DNA from: Flavobacterium luteolum
Lineage (GTDB): Bacteria > Bacteroidota > Bacteroidia > Flavobacteriales > Flavobacteriaceae
NCBI RefSeq assembly: GCF_027111275.1
Contig: NZ_CP114286.1
Span: 3,038,001-3,102,000 of the forward strand
Direction: 5' to 3'
Length of the DNA stretch: 64,000 nt
This document shows, piece by piece, positions 53,084 through 62,618 of the stretch; position 1 is the stretch's first letter, and the number at the start of each line of letters is the position of its first letter. The translations under genes and the position numbers were made by a program. A model generated the notes under the pieces. That model saw only the letters and a list, made by a program, of their open reading frames with translations. It did no database searches and was not told the origin of the DNA.

Positions 53084-54608
53084 TTATAATTTCGCTTTTT
53101 TCTTCGTTAATTTCTTGTTCTAATCTTTTGTTGATATTGATTTTAGCTTTTGTGAAAACAAAAATAGTAGTTCCATATTCTCTGGCGTATTGATTTTTTA
53201 TCTGATCGCCAATAACAGCCGTTTCAAAATACGGACTTGTTTCTTTAAGCTCTTCATTGTTTTCGTCATATTCCTTAACACGAATCAGATTTTTGTACTG
53301 AATGCTAAGATCAAACCAATTGAGATAGTCGGCGTTGAAAGAAACGGCTTTGATTCCTTTCTTAGAATAAAAATTAATCGCTCCCGCTTGTCCGTAATTA
53401 TCGCAGAGCACAATGGTTTCTTTTTGGTTGGGCAATAATGCGTAAAGTGAATCTGTTTTTCTCGCCAATTCTTTCCAGCCCAGCATATCTGCAAAATCCT
53501 GAGGCAAATGATGGTCTTTTCCGTCTTCCCAGCGCAGCATTCCCATTTTTTTGTATTTCTCGGGATGTGCCACCATATATTCAGGACTTTTGTTTGGAAA
53601 AGCAATGTTGTACATCGGAATAAAAAACAATAACGGAATCAGGATAAAAACAGGTTTTAGAAAACGTTTCCAACCATCGTTTAGAATTTCAGATAAAAAT
53701 ACAGCTCCAAAAGCAATATAAATCGGATATAATCCGATAGCGTAATAAGCCTTTGCTTTGAAGTAAATAAAAATCAAAAGCGTGAAAATAAAGGTTGCAA
53801 AAAACAACTGGTACTTTTTGAAAGGCTGGTAAAATAAAACGGCATAAAGTCCAGCTAAAATCACCAATAATCCTCCAATAAAAAAGAGAATCTGTTCTTT
53901 TATAAAGTCGGCTCTATCTACATTGACTAATTGTGTTTCAGCTAATTCTTTCATATGATGTACAATCGGAAAATGATTGCTGTACTGCCAGTAAAGATTT
54001 GGCAGAATTAGTATTAATCCTAAAATAAGGGCAAAATAAAACTCCTTTTTTGCGAGTATTTTTCGCTGTTTAGAAAGTAAAATAGCGGGAATTAATCCGA
54101 GAAATAAAAACACAATATTGTACTTGTTCAGGAAACCCAAGGCGAAACTTATTCCAGCGAAATAAATCCATTTTGTGTTTTCTGAAGTAATGTATTGTAT
54201 GAGAAAATAATAAAATGCAGTCCAGCATAAAACGTCGAAAGAATTGGGCTGATATAATGTGTTGAGACGAAGCAAACACGAAAACAAAACGCATAAAGCA
54301 CCAAGGATTAAAGCATAAAGATTTCCTTTTAAAAGTTCTATAGTTTTCCAGACAATTAAAAGCGTCAATGCGCCAAATAGGGCAGGGAAGAACTTGATCC
54401 AGAAAACCGAATTCCCGAGCAGATAAATAATATACGAAAACCAAGAAGTAACAGGCGGAACAGATAAATAGCCCCAAGCCAAATGATGCGCCTGATCGAG
54501 ATGTAGATATTCGTCACGCTGTAAATCGTATTCTGGACTAATTAAAATATATTGGAGAATGAATTTTAAAACAATAAATCCGAATAAAATCAGGTTTCTT
54601 TTGGTCAT
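53076..54608 (-). CDS. GT39-like membrane glycosyltransferase
   Basis: A 510-residue polytopic protein with about ten hydrophobic helices in the first 340 residues. The acidic motif in the first external loop (YDLQRDEYLHLDQAHHLAWG) resembles the DE site of Pmt/ArnT-type enzymes. A soluble C-terminal domain follows. The family transfers sugars from polyprenyl-phosphate donors on the periplasmic side. The acceptor is unknown. It begins the two-gene unit with the DUF4269 gene. Confidence 0.85.
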   Translation of the reverse strand: MTKRNLILFGFIVLKFILQYILISPEYDLQRDEYLHLDQAHHLAWGYLSVPPVTSWFSYIIYLLGNSVFWIKFFPALFGALTLLIVWKTIELLKGNLYALILGALCVLFSCLLRLNTLYQPNSFDVLCWTAFYYFLIQYITSENTKWIYFAGISFALGFLNKYNIVFLFLGLIPAILLSKQRKILAKKEFYFALILGLILILPNLYWQYSNHFPIVHHMKELAETQLVNVDRADFIKEQILFFIGGLLVILAGLYAVLFYQPFKKYQLFFATFIFTLLIFIYFKAKAYYAIGLYPIYIAFGAVFLSEILNDGWKRFLKPVFILIPLLFFIPMYNIAFPNKSPEYMVAHPEKYKKMGMLRWEDGKDHHLPQDFADMLGWKELARKTDSLYALLPNQKETIVLCDNYGQAGAINFYSKKGIKAVSFNADYLNWFDLSIQYKNLIRVKEYDENNEELKETSPYFETAVIGDQIKNQYAREYGTTIFVFTKAKININKRLEQEINEEKSEIIND

Positions 54609-54839
54609 ATAGATTTTGGTTTCTTAGGTTTCTTGGGCTTTTGTGTTATAAGTGGTTTCAAATCAACACGCAATTCTGTAGCTAAGATAGAACTTATTTT
54701 GATTTTAGAATATTCGGTATGTTTCTGAGTAAAATGGTGTAAAGTGCAGGTGTTTAGATATTTATAGTTTTAAGATGTCAGTTGGATTAACATTTTTATT
54801 ACCTTTAGTATCAAGCAAATAACTTTAAAAGAAAATACC

Positions 54840-55259
54840 ATGAAAAAGAAATTATTGATTTTAGTTGTCTTTTTAGGGACAATTTCATTTACAAATGCAC
54901 AAAGTATAGGAGATGTTACAAAAGCGGCGAGTAAGGCGTCGACAGCGGCAGTACCCGGTTTTGATGTTGCTAGTTTAGCGAATCAGGTTATGGGTGTGCT
55001 ATCTCCAAAATTAAAATTAACAGATGCTCAAAAACCGGTGGTAAATTCATTGGTAAATGAAACTCTAAACAAAAAGAAGAATATTTTGCCTACGATGGCT
55101 ACTGACAAAGCGGGCTATACTTCTAAAATGACTACCACTAGAGAGTCTTTTATATCCAAAATGAAAAAGAGTGTAAGTCCGACGCAATTTGATGCACTTA
55201 CGGCTTTATTGCCAAAATCGGCTTCGGCAGTTACGCCATTGGCAAAAATGCTTTATTAA
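54840..55259 (+). CDS. Small exported helical protein (DUF2780-like)
   Basis: A 139-residue protein with a signal peptide (MKKKLLILVVFLGTISFTNAQ). An Ala/Lys/Ser-rich helical domain follows (KLKLTDAQKPVVNSLVNETL, SPTQFDALTALLPK). It resembles small periplasmic helical proteins seen throughout flavobacteria. Function unknown. It is followed by a strong terminator. Confidence 0.7.
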   Translation: MKKKLLILVVFLGTISFTNAQSIGDVTKAASKASTAAVPGFDVASLANQVMGVLSPKLKLTDAQKPVVNSLVNETLNKKKNILPTMATDKAGYTSKMTTTRESFISKMKKSVSPTQFDALTALLPKSASAVTPLAKMLY

Positions 55260-55272
55260 AATAGGATGAAAT

Positions 55273-55308
55273 AAAAAAAGCAAAATAGAAATCTATTTTG
55301 CTTTTTTT
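55273..55308 (+). terminator. Rho-independent terminator, bidirectional
   Basis: AAAAAAAGCAAAATAGA pairs perfectly with TCTATTTTGCTTTTTTT. It lies between two convergent genes and can serve both. Confidence 0.9.
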
Positions 55309-55347
55309 ATTTTGAGTCTTTTAGAAAAAGTCTTGAATTTAAAGATC

Positions 55348-55893
55348 TTATTCCTCGACAGTTTCAAATTCCATGTGGTCAATTACTTCTGCTTCTGGCT
55401 TTTCTGGTTTAGAAGCTTTCAAGGTATTAAATCTTTCCAACATTTCTGTTTCGCCTTCTTCACCGCTGAAATATGGGAAAACATCCATAATTGGTGTTTC
55501 TGTAATAGCAGGAATAGAATATTCGCCCATTGTATTTTTCATTATGTGAAGTGTGTTGTCATAAGCTTCTCGAACATCATTTGCCTGAACCAGCATATAC
55601 ATGCTCGTTTTCCTTTCCTTACCGCTTTCTTCATCATAAGCGATTAAAGTGATTTTAGATTTAAACCATCTGTCTGCATTTTCAAAAGGATGAATTTCAG
55701 CATAATTTGCCACTTTGATCGCCGTGATTTTAAATTCTTCACTCGTATAAGCGGCCATTTCTTCGGTCATTCTTTTTTCAGCTTCTGTATAAGACAAAGC
55801 ATCAACCAAATAAGGCTCGGTTAAAACTTTTTGTCCTCCAGTTTCATCTGTCTTTCTATATTTTACTTTGCATTCGTACCAAATTGCGCTCAT
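55348..55893 (-). CDS. DUF4494 protein
   Basis: A 181-residue soluble acidic protein. WYECKVKYRKTDETGGQKVL at the start and PYLVDALSYTEAEKRM are diagnostic of DUF4494, a Bacteroidota-restricted family of unknown role, with a C-terminal acidic tail (EAEVIDHMEFETVEE). A -7 box lies about 25 nt upstream. Confidence 0.88.
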   Translation of the reverse strand: MSAIWYECKVKYRKTDETGGQKVLTEPYLVDALSYTEAEKRMTEEMAAYTSEEFKITAIKVANYAEIHPFENADRWFKSKITLIAYDEESGKERKTSMYMLVQANDVREAYDNTLHIMKNTMGEYSIPAITETPIMDVFPYFSGEEGETEMLERFNTLKASKPEKPEAEVIDHMEFETVEE

Positions 55894-55916
55894 CTCTTTT
55901 TAAATTTTAAGGATGC

Positions 55917-55924
55917 CAAAGATA
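55917..55924 (-). promoter_or_regulatory. -7 element of the DUF4494 gene
   Basis: On the minus strand TATCTTTG, a perfect TAnnTTTG, with GCATCC following. The -33 region is poor. Predicted leader about 20 nt. Confidence 0.4.
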
Positions 55925-56311
55925 AATCTTACTGCAAAATAATTAGTTAAATCTTCAAATAGATATTCACAATTTTAAATGATTTTTGCTAATGTTTTGA
56001 GATTCTGAAAGTTGTGTTTTTTAATCGTGAAAATGATTTGTAATCACATTCATTCTTTTCTGTTTTGCTTCAAAATTAAAAATATTTCCTTCCTGTTTTT
56101 AATTTAAACATTTGTAATTCAATTGTTTATTTTCTTGTTTTAAAAATTATCAAAAAAATAGGAAAATTTCTAAATCCAAAAAATCAATTTGTTCGTAAGT
56201 ACCAGTAACAATGGCTGGGGATGAGGTTGAATTCAAATGGTATTGGTTTTTGGAGCATATTGAATTCTTGCATTTCCAGCAATTGTTTTTATAAATATTA
56301 AAAATAAAGGT
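55925..56311. other. AT-rich intergenic region, no gene seen
   Basis: About 390 nt between divergent genes. No open frame of note, no strong hairpin, no consensus promoter for the following TTG-start gene. Confidence 0.5.
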
Positions 56312-56554
56312 TTGGGAAAATTAAACGTTCAAAAGTTAAAAGAGACTTTAAAATATCTGGAAAGCAAACAGCGTGAATTAAAAAGACAAAATCAAGATGA
56401 CACGCGAAGCCTGGAATCGATGATCAAATATTTAAAAAAAGATATGATGGAGCAGCACGATTTGTCTGATCATCATCAATTGATAAAACAAGAAATCAAA
56501 GACACCGAAACTTTTATCGAGAACGTCAAAAATATCATCAAAATCAATTCTTAA
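56312..56554 (+). CDS. Small coiled-coil hypothetical protein
   Basis: An 80-residue, highly charged protein predicted as two long helices (NVQKLKETLKYLESKQREL, then KQEIKDTETFIENVKNIIK). The start is TTG at 56312. It resembles small structural or chaperone-like coiled coils; no family recognised. Confidence 0.5.
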   Translation: MGKLNVQKLKETLKYLESKQRELKRQNQDDTRSLESMIKYLKKDMMEQHDLSDHHQLIKQEIKDTETFIENVKNIIKINS

Positions 56555-56582
56555 AATCGTTTAGTATTGTAGAATTTTACTT

Positions 56583-57521
56583 TTATTCCAATTTAAATTT
56601 TTCGGTTTTGCAATCCAGAATCAATTTGTGGTTTAGGAATAGTTTGTTGCCAATCATTCCCTGCATTCCCGAACGTTTCATTAAGAAATTTTGCAGATCT
56701 GAAGTACCTTCGATATAGGTAACTTCAGAAAGATTTATAATGGTTTTTTGAAATTGTATTTTCTTTTTCGCGGAAGCGGAATAAACGCTCAAAGTATTTC
56801 CCCAAGAATTTCCTTTTTCAGTTTTCACAACGCTATTTTTATTGCGGTATTCCTGCCAGATTTCTTTTGTAGTAATCAATTCATAACCGCTGGTTCCAGA
56901 ATCGTAAAGCAGTTTTAATTTTTCATTTTCGATGGTAGAAGGAATAAGAATTTTACGTTTTTTAAATTCAAAATCCACAAAATCATCTTCTTGAATTTTT
57001 TCAATGAAAGAGCATTGATTGTTTTTAAAATCTAAAATAGTAATTCGTTTTTCTAATAAGTCGGTTCCAATTGTACCAATTATATTTACAGCTTTTAAAT
57101 CGTCAAAATTTATTTTTTCGCCATAATTCAAAACTTCAAACGTATCTGAAATTACATTCATATTTTCGATTGTGAAAGCAGTAGAAATCGATGAGTTTTC
57201 ATTGTCAATTTTCGGCTGATTTTGAAATTTTTCAGCAATAGATTCTAATGATTTTTTGTAGAAAACAGTAATAGGCGAACCCGAATCAAACTGCATGTAA
57301 AATGTCCGACTAATTCCTTTTATTTTAACAGGTAAAAGCAAAGCAGAATGTGGGTTGTTGTTGCTTGAAATCCATTTTATTGGAATTTTTTCTGCAATTC
57401 CCGAAACCTTCAAATAGTTCTCTGGCGGAGTGAATTTCTTTTGGAAATAAAAATAGCCACCCAACAAGAATAAAAGGATAACAATTAAAAGTACGGATGC
57501 AATTTTCTTAAATAATTTCAT
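56583..57521 (-). CDS. Membrane-anchored aspartyl protease with two DSG motifs
   Basis: A 312-residue protein with an N-terminal anchor (SVLLIVILLFLLGGYFYF). Two retropepsin-like lobes follow: MQFDSGSPITVFY (D79-S-G) and KLLYDSGTSGYELI (D207-S-G). The intermediate strand-turn IIGTIGTDLLEKRITILDF is typical of aspartic protease lobes. Two catalytic Asp motifs in one chain resemble pepsin-like enzymes more than single-lobe bacterial retropepsins. The ATG at 57521 is preferred over 57539. The substrate is unknown; orientation suggests periplasmic action. Confidence 0.75.
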   Translation of the reverse strand: MKLFKKIASVLLIVILLFLLGGYFYFQKKFTPPENYLKVSGIAEKIPIKWISSNNNPHSALLLPVKIKGISRTFYMQFDSGSPITVFYKKSLESIAEKFQNQPKIDNENSSISTAFTIENMNVISDTFEVLNYGEKINFDDLKAVNIIGTIGTDLLEKRITILDFKNNQCSFIEKIQEDDFVDFEFKKRKILIPSTIENEKLKLLYDSGTSGYELITTKEIWQEYRNKNSVVKTEKGNSWGNTLSVYSASAKKKIQFQKTIINLSEVTYIEGTSDLQNFLMKRSGMQGMIGNKLFLNHKLILDCKTEKFKLE

Positions 57522-57609
57522 GGTCTGTTTTTTCTGCAAGATTCGGATTTCGATTCCGATTTTCGTGAAAAAACAGTACGACAGTTTTACGTCATTTTTA
57601 TGACTTGCT

Positions 57610-58149
57610 TTATAAGAAGTTGGTTTTCAGTTTTATGGCCAGTTCTTGTTTTTGGTCTAAACAGATTCCATTTAGAACGACAATCAGCAGTTTTAAGCTA
57701 AGGATAGCAATTAATGGAATTATAAAAAGCGGAAATTTTAAAGTAAACGAATTTTGAATAAACGGACTTGCAATCATTAAAACCGAAAGGATAAGACTTA
57801 AAACAATTTGGAGGCTTACAATTTGTTTTCCTAATTCTTTGTTTGTTGAATCTTGGGTTTTATACGTTAAAATTAAAGGAAAAATAACGCTTCCAAACGG
57901 AATGATAAGTCCGGATAAAACAGAAAGATTAATCAGTTTGGCTCTTTCGATTTGGATGTTTTCTTTTTTGAAAGTAAGGTTTTCTGGATTGGTTTCTAGA
58001 GCTTCGGCAAGTGTTTTTAAAGTAAAACCTTTGAGCATATTTCCAGCTTCAATTCTCTGTATAGTTCGTAGTGAAAGACCCGATTTTTCGGCAAGTTCAT
58101 TTTGAGTCATGTTTTTTTCTTCTCTCAAAAATTTAACTTTATTCTTCAT
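57610..58149 (-). CDS. XRE-family regulator with C-terminal membrane domain
   Basis: A 179-residue protein. A helix-turn-helix occupies residues 1-60 (LREEKNMTQNELAEKSGLSL, RTIQRIEAG). Four hydrophobic helices follow (LINLSVLSGLIIPFGSVIFPLILTY type), as in HTH proteins fused to a DUF4870-like segment. The ATG at 58149 gives the HTH at the start; the longer frame is unlikely. A membrane-bound DNA-binding protein probably senses envelope or membrane state. Confidence 0.8.
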   Translation of the reverse strand: MKNKVKFLREEKNMTQNELAEKSGLSLRTIQRIEAGNMLKGFTLKTLAEALETNPENLTFKKENIQIERAKLINLSVLSGLIIPFGSVIFPLILTYKTQDSTNKELGKQIVSLQIVLSLILSVLMIASPFIQNSFTLKFPLFIIPLIAILSLKLLIVVLNGICLDQKQELAIKLKTNFL

Positions 58150-58338
58150 TGCTTTAAGTTGCTGGTATAAAAACGAAATTAAGAAAAAACTTTTGAGAAA
58201 ATTGGTTAAAGAGAACTTAGGATTATAGACCAATTCGAAGTTTTAATAAAAAATTAAGTTTTTTACTTTAACAAAAATCACTAACTTGTTGTGTAATAAA
58301 ATATTCCTTTAATGTTACAGTCTTAAAATTTCCCAGTT

Positions 58339-59805
58339 ATGCGAGTATCCGTTGTCCGAAAAAATGTAAAGTTTTTGCCCGATTCAAGAAGAGTTGTTGC
58401 CCGATATTTTATGAACGGGCAGGAACGGACCCAGCAAATGATAGTTCGGATAATGATGCTGGATGAGAAACAGGTGCTGCAGACTTTGGAGCAGACGCTT
58501 CGCGAATTTGCGAGAAGACATCGAAATATTTCGGCTGTATTCTTTAGACACTGCGAAAGAATAAGACCAATTATAGAAGGAATGCAGATTGATTATGAAG
58601 CCATGTCTCTAGACCGAAAAATGCTGATTGGGTCTTACTGCACGATGGAATATGCTATAGAATCGGCTGCGATTTTTAATCCTTCTATTGTAGAAGATTT
58701 TGATCAGACGGGATTGGAAATGGGAGAAAAACGGGTTATAATTTCTTTTCGTGCAACGGGTGAAGGCCATATCTCATCTATTGTTTTTAGAAGAGCTATT
58801 TTAGATCGCGACAATAATCTGCATATCATGAAAATAGGAAATCATATTGATCAGGCAGAAATCGAGCATAAAACATTATTTAATAAAGAGCGATTTTTGA
58901 CCAAGCTGTATGAAATGCATACAACCGATAAGTATATTGCTCAGATTATGCAGGATCTTCCTGATGAATTTGAATTTGCTGTTCTTAAAAACATGCTGAT
59001 TGAGGCTTTAAAAGATCCTTTGATTCGAGAAGAAAGAAAGGTAGCGCTGGAAGAAATTTTGTGGCTGGCAAATTCCTTTTACGATTTGCAGTTCAAACAT
59101 GATTCGGATATAACGGAACGTGTCATTTTTCCGATTTCAGATTCTGAAAGCCGCGGAATAGAAGATGCTCGTTTTGTACGTTTTGTTGATGATAACGGCT
59201 CAGATCGTGTTATGGCAACTTATACTGCTTATAACGGACACACAATTCTACCCAAATTAATTTCTACTGAAGATTTTTATAGTTTTAGAGTTATGCCACT
59301 TCATGGAGAAGGAGCACAGAATAAAAATCTCGCATTGTTTCCGAGAAAAATAAAAGGCAAATATGCCATGCTGGCGAGAATTGACGGCGTGAACAATTAT
59401 ATTATGTATTCTGATCGTGTCACGCAGTGGAACACGCCAATTCTTTTGCAAAAGCCTAAATTTACTTGGGAATTGACTCAGATAGGAAATTGCGGTTCTC
59501 CATTATGGACAGAAGAAGGCTGGCTTGTTATTACGCATGGAGTTGGTACAATGAGACGTTATTGTATTGGTGCTTCGCTATTTGATCTTGATGATCCTTC
59601 AAAAGAAATAGGAAGGCTTACAGAACCTTTGCTTTCTCCTTTGGAAGATGAGCGAGAAGGATATGTGCCAAATGTGGTGTATTCCTGTGGAGCGATTATT
59701 CATAACAATAGTTTAATTCTGCCTTATGCTGTATCAGATTATTGTTCAACTTATGCTGTGGTAGATATGGCAGAGTTGCTTGATGCTCTTAAGAAAAGTA
59801 AATAG
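58339..59805 (+). CDS. Glycoside hydrolase family 130 mannoside-active enzyme
   Basis: A 488-residue soluble protein with the GH130 five-bladed propeller signature. SRGIEDARFVRFVDDNG carries the catalytic-site Glu-Asp-Arg, NKNLALFPRKIKGKYAMLAR follows, and GNCGSPLWTEEGWLVITHG is near 375. About 170 N-terminal residues precede the propeller. GH130 comprises phosphorylases and hydrolases acting on beta-mannosides; phosphate-binding residues would separate them, and this cannot be settled here. There is no signal peptide, so it is cytoplasmic. Confidence 0.88.
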   Translation: MRVSVVRKNVKFLPDSRRVVARYFMNGQERTQQMIVRIMMLDEKQVLQTLEQTLREFARRHRNISAVFFRHCERIRPIIEGMQIDYEAMSLDRKMLIGSYCTMEYAIESAAIFNPSIVEDFDQTGLEMGEKRVIISFRATGEGHISSIVFRRAILDRDNNLHIMKIGNHIDQAEIEHKTLFNKERFLTKLYEMHTTDKYIAQIMQDLPDEFEFAVLKNMLIEALKDPLIREERKVALEEILWLANSFYDLQFKHDSDITERVIFPISDSESRGIEDARFVRFVDDNGSDRVMATYTAYNGHTILPKLISTEDFYSFRVMPLHGEGAQNKNLALFPRKIKGKYAMLARIDGVNNYIMYSDRVTQWNTPILLQKPKFTWELTQIGNCGSPLWTEEGWLVITHGVGTMRRYCIGASLFDLDDPSKEIGRLTEPLLSPLEDEREGYVPNVVYSCGAIIHNNSLILPYAVSDYCSTYAVVDMAELLDALKKSK

Positions 59806-59828
59806 TAACACCATGTTTAAATTATTTT

Positions 59829-59963
59829 AACACATAGAGACATAGTTTTTGGAAGTTAAAAAAAGGCGTTTCACTTATTTAAAAGCACATAGCTTATCTA
59901 TGTGTAGAAACTGGTTTCTTTGAATTTTCTTTTTCATTATAAAAGTCTATGTTTCTATGTGTT
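59829..59963. repeat. Two-level inverted repeat between convergent genes
   Basis: Outer arms AACACATAGAGACATAG and CTATGTTTCTATGTGTT (59947-59963) pair with one mismatch. An inner hairpin CACATAG-CTTAT-CTATGTG lies at 59886-59904. It fills most of the 200-nt gap between the GH130 gene and the repair-gene pair. Confidence 0.75.
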
Positions 59964-60004
59964 GAAAGTGTACTTTTTAATTTCGACTAATGGCTTAGAC
60001 AAAA

Positions 60005-60781
60005 TTACCTTTTGTTGAGGTTTGGGATTTTCTCCGTCAGGTTTTTCCAATATCGTTTTGGCATGTGTTTGATATGAAGTTTGGTATTTTTTCTGGATTC
60101 GATATTGACACTCTTGAAATAATTGCGCCATAGATTCTCGAAAAATTCTTCGTTTTCATCATTGATTTCGGCTAGAAAACTAGATGATGGATTTGACTCA
60201 AATTGCATTTCGACCGTAGAAACATTTTCAAGGTCATAATAAATTCCGTACTTGTGTTTTGAATCGTAAATGAGCCAGCGCTGGTCGGCATAACGATTTT
60301 TAAAATGCTGTTCGATAAGTGGCAAAACGTCGCAATCGGGTTCTATAATGGCATAATATAATCCGTCTTTCGTTAGTTTAAAACGAACAAAAGCCTTCAT
60401 TCTATGACTTTCTTTTCCCGTTAAATGTGCTGCTTTTTTTACATTTAGTACTTCGCTTCGGCTTAAATCTGCTTCAATATTAATTTTACTTGCAAAAACG
60501 TAGGCTACAAATCGGAACAAAATTTCTTCAATCTGATCTAATTCAGATAAAAAAGCAAAATAAAGATTGTTGAAGCCATGATGCGAAAGACGTTGCTGTA
60601 AACCACTTAAAACCCGATTGGCTTTTACCTCATCCGTTATTACAGAATGCGTGTTGGAGAAAAGTAAAGTGTTTGAAATTTCTTCTTTGGCAAAAACAAC
60701 ATCTTTAAGTTTGTACTCGTAGATTTCAAAAATAGCTGTAAGCCAGCCTTCATAACTTCCATCATAAAGAATTTGTGTCAT
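60005..60781 (-). CDS. TIGR03915-like radical-SAM-associated DNA repair protein
   Basis: A 258-residue protein with MTQILYDGSYEGWLTAIFEI at the start and the C-terminal motif KHMPKRYWKNLTEKIP, characteristic of TIGR03915/DUF4130. It is almost always next to a radical-SAM gene, as here (5 nt apart). It is proposed to work in DNA repair; published function is not established to my knowledge. Confidence 0.88.
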   Translation of the reverse strand: MTQILYDGSYEGWLTAIFEIYEYKLKDVVFAKEEISNTLLFSNTHSVITDEVKANRVLSGLQQRLSHHGFNNLYFAFLSELDQIEEILFRFVAYVFASKINIEADLSRSEVLNVKKAAHLTGKESHRMKAFVRFKLTKDGLYYAIIEPDCDVLPLIEQHFKNRYADQRWLIYDSKHKYGIYYDLENVSTVEMQFESNPSSSFLAEINDENEEFFENLWRNYFKSVNIESRKNTKLHIKHMPKRYWKNLTEKIPNLNKR

Positions 60782-60786
60782 TTGAA

Positions 60787-62043
60787 TTAAAATAAAGCAA
60801 GCTGGTTCGAAAAATTATTCTTGTATTTACTGTTTTGCAAATTCAAAATCTGATTTTTTATTTGAATAGGACTCAAATCTTTTTGTAAATAAAAAGGTGA
60901 AGAGAAAGCCAAAAAATACTTTGACCGACTGTACGAAATGCCAAGTTTCTTTAAATCATCAGGCTGTAATCTTTTAAAAGTTCTAGCAGCAACAATCTTT
61001 TTCGCGCCCAAAAAACCTATTCCTGGAATACGTTGAATCATTTCTAAATCGGCTGTATTGATATCAACAGGAAACTGATGAAGATTTCGCAAAGCCCATC
61101 CTAATTTTGGGTCAATATCCAAGTCAAGATTCGGTTGATCAAAACCAACAATTTCATTTACATTAAATCCATAATAACGAATTAGCCAATCGGCTTGGTA
61201 TAAACGATTTTCGCGAATCATAGGTACGGGAGTTCCAATAGCAGGAAGCCTGTTGTCGTGGCTTATTGGTACATAACCAGAATAATAGACACGACGCATT
61301 TTCATTTGTTCGTAAAAGTAATTGGCCATTCCAAGAATTTCCAGATCATTTTCTTTTGTTGCACCAATCACCATTTGTGTGCTTTGTCCAGCAGGAGCAA
61401 AAAGCGGTGTTTTGTAGTTCGTTTTTTTCTCTTCCTGATAACCAATAATCTCATTTTTTAGATATTGCATTGGTTTAATCACATCTTTATGATTTTTGTC
61501 TGGAGCAAGTAATTTGAGGCTTTGTTCTGTCGGCATTTCGACATTTACACTCAAACGGTCGGCGTATAATCCAGCTTCTTTTAGTAATTCTTCGCTGGCA
61601 CCTGGAATTGCTTTTAGATGAATATAGCCATTAAAATTTTCTTCCAATCTTAGTTTTTTGACAATTCTAACCAGACGTTCCATCGTATAATCTGCATTGT
61701 CAAAAATTCCAGAGCTAAGAAATAATCCTTCGATATAATTTCTTCTGTAAAAACCAATTGTTAAGTCTACAACTTCTTGTACGGTAAAAGCAGCCCGTTT
61801 GATGTCGTTGCTTTTTCGGCTTACACAATAAGCACAATCAAAAATGCAATGATTGGTAAGAAGAATTTTTAGAAGAGAAACACAGCGTCCGTCTTCTGTA
61901 AAGGCATGGCAGATTCCGCCTCCAGTATCTCCTAATCCTTTATTTTTATTTTTTCGTGTGCTTTGTCCCGATGAGCAAGAAACATCATATTTTGCCGCAT
62001 CTGCTAAAATTGCCAATTTCTCCATCACTCTTTCCTGTATCAT
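60787..62043 (-). CDS. TIGR03916-like DNA modification/repair radical-SAM protein
   Basis: A 418-residue enzyme. The [4Fe-4S] motif CIFDCAYC (C66, C70, C73) lies in a radical-SAM barrel. A helix-hairpin-helix DNA-binding segment (IPGIGFLGAKKIV) is in the last third. The start at 62043 (MIQERVMEK) fits the family better than 62073. The HhH and the fixed partner support action on DNA. The first gene of the two-gene operon. Confidence 0.88.
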   Translation of the reverse strand: MIQERVMEKLAILADAAKYDVSCSSGQSTRKNKNKGLGDTGGGICHAFTEDGRCVSLLKILLTNHCIFDCAYCVSRKSNDIKRAAFTVQEVVDLTIGFYRRNYIEGLFLSSGIFDNADYTMERLVRIVKKLRLEENFNGYIHLKAIPGASEELLKEAGLYADRLSVNVEMPTEQSLKLLAPDKNHKDVIKPMQYLKNEIIGYQEEKKTNYKTPLFAPAGQSTQMVIGATKENDLEILGMANYFYEQMKMRRVYYSGYVPISHDNRLPAIGTPVPMIRENRLYQADWLIRYYGFNVNEIVGFDQPNLDLDIDPKLGWALRNLHQFPVDINTADLEMIQRIPGIGFLGAKKIVAARTFKRLQPDDLKKLGISYSRSKYFLAFSSPFYLQKDLSPIQIKNQILNLQNSKYKNNFSNQLALF

Positions 62044-62336
62044 TTTGCTCTTTTTTAGTTGTTTTTGAAACAAAAATTCATTCTTTCAAAACTAGGAATT
62101 CATGGTAGAAAAGAAGCAAAAGAAGCTGTTCTAAATTGTATCATTTTTTTTTTGGAAGGTAATTTTTACATTAAAAAATTAATTATATTTAAGATTCAAA
62201 AAACAGGTATAAATACGGGTTGATAAATTCCCGAAACTTTATACATTCGCCGAAATTGAAAAACCGATTAACCCCCTTAATATTGGTTTTTATATTTAGA
62301 AGTATTAGCAGCGATTACGAACAAACGGCTAAAACA

Positions 62337-62582
62337 ATGAAATTTGTAAAAGGACAAGAGGTATCCTACACAGCAATAAGTGGGAGATCTTACAAGGGAA
62401 CCATAATCGAAAGAAAAATGGATTTAAAGAAGGCGTTTATCATAAAATCGACTTCAAAAGAAAGAGATTTTCATTATCTCATTGAAATACAAAAGTACGG
62501 CACGACCGAGAAAATTTTGTGTGCCGAAAATCATCTTAAATTATTGGAAAAGAAAAAACGTGCAGTAAAGAAGGTGGCTTAG
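62337..62582 (+). CDS. Small basic hypothetical protein
   Basis: An 81-residue protein (MKFVKGQEVSYTAISGRSYK) with a lysine-rich C-terminus. The ATG at 62337 is chosen; the longer frame from 62220 has no supporting features. Small beta-barrel-like (KOW/Tudor-like) spacing. Unknown role. Confidence 0.55.
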   Translation: MKFVKGQEVSYTAISGRSYKGTIIERKMDLKKAFIIKSTSKERDFHYLIEIQKYGTTEKILCAENHLKLLEKKKRAVKKVA

Positions 62583-62618
62583 TCTTAGGACATAGTTTTT
62601 GATTAAATCTCTCAGAGA

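Noticed and set aside
53285..54477. Several minus-strand frames of 100-135 codons inside the GT39-like gene
   Set aside because: Out-of-frame shadows of the 510-residue glycosyltransferase, which has consistent membrane topology.
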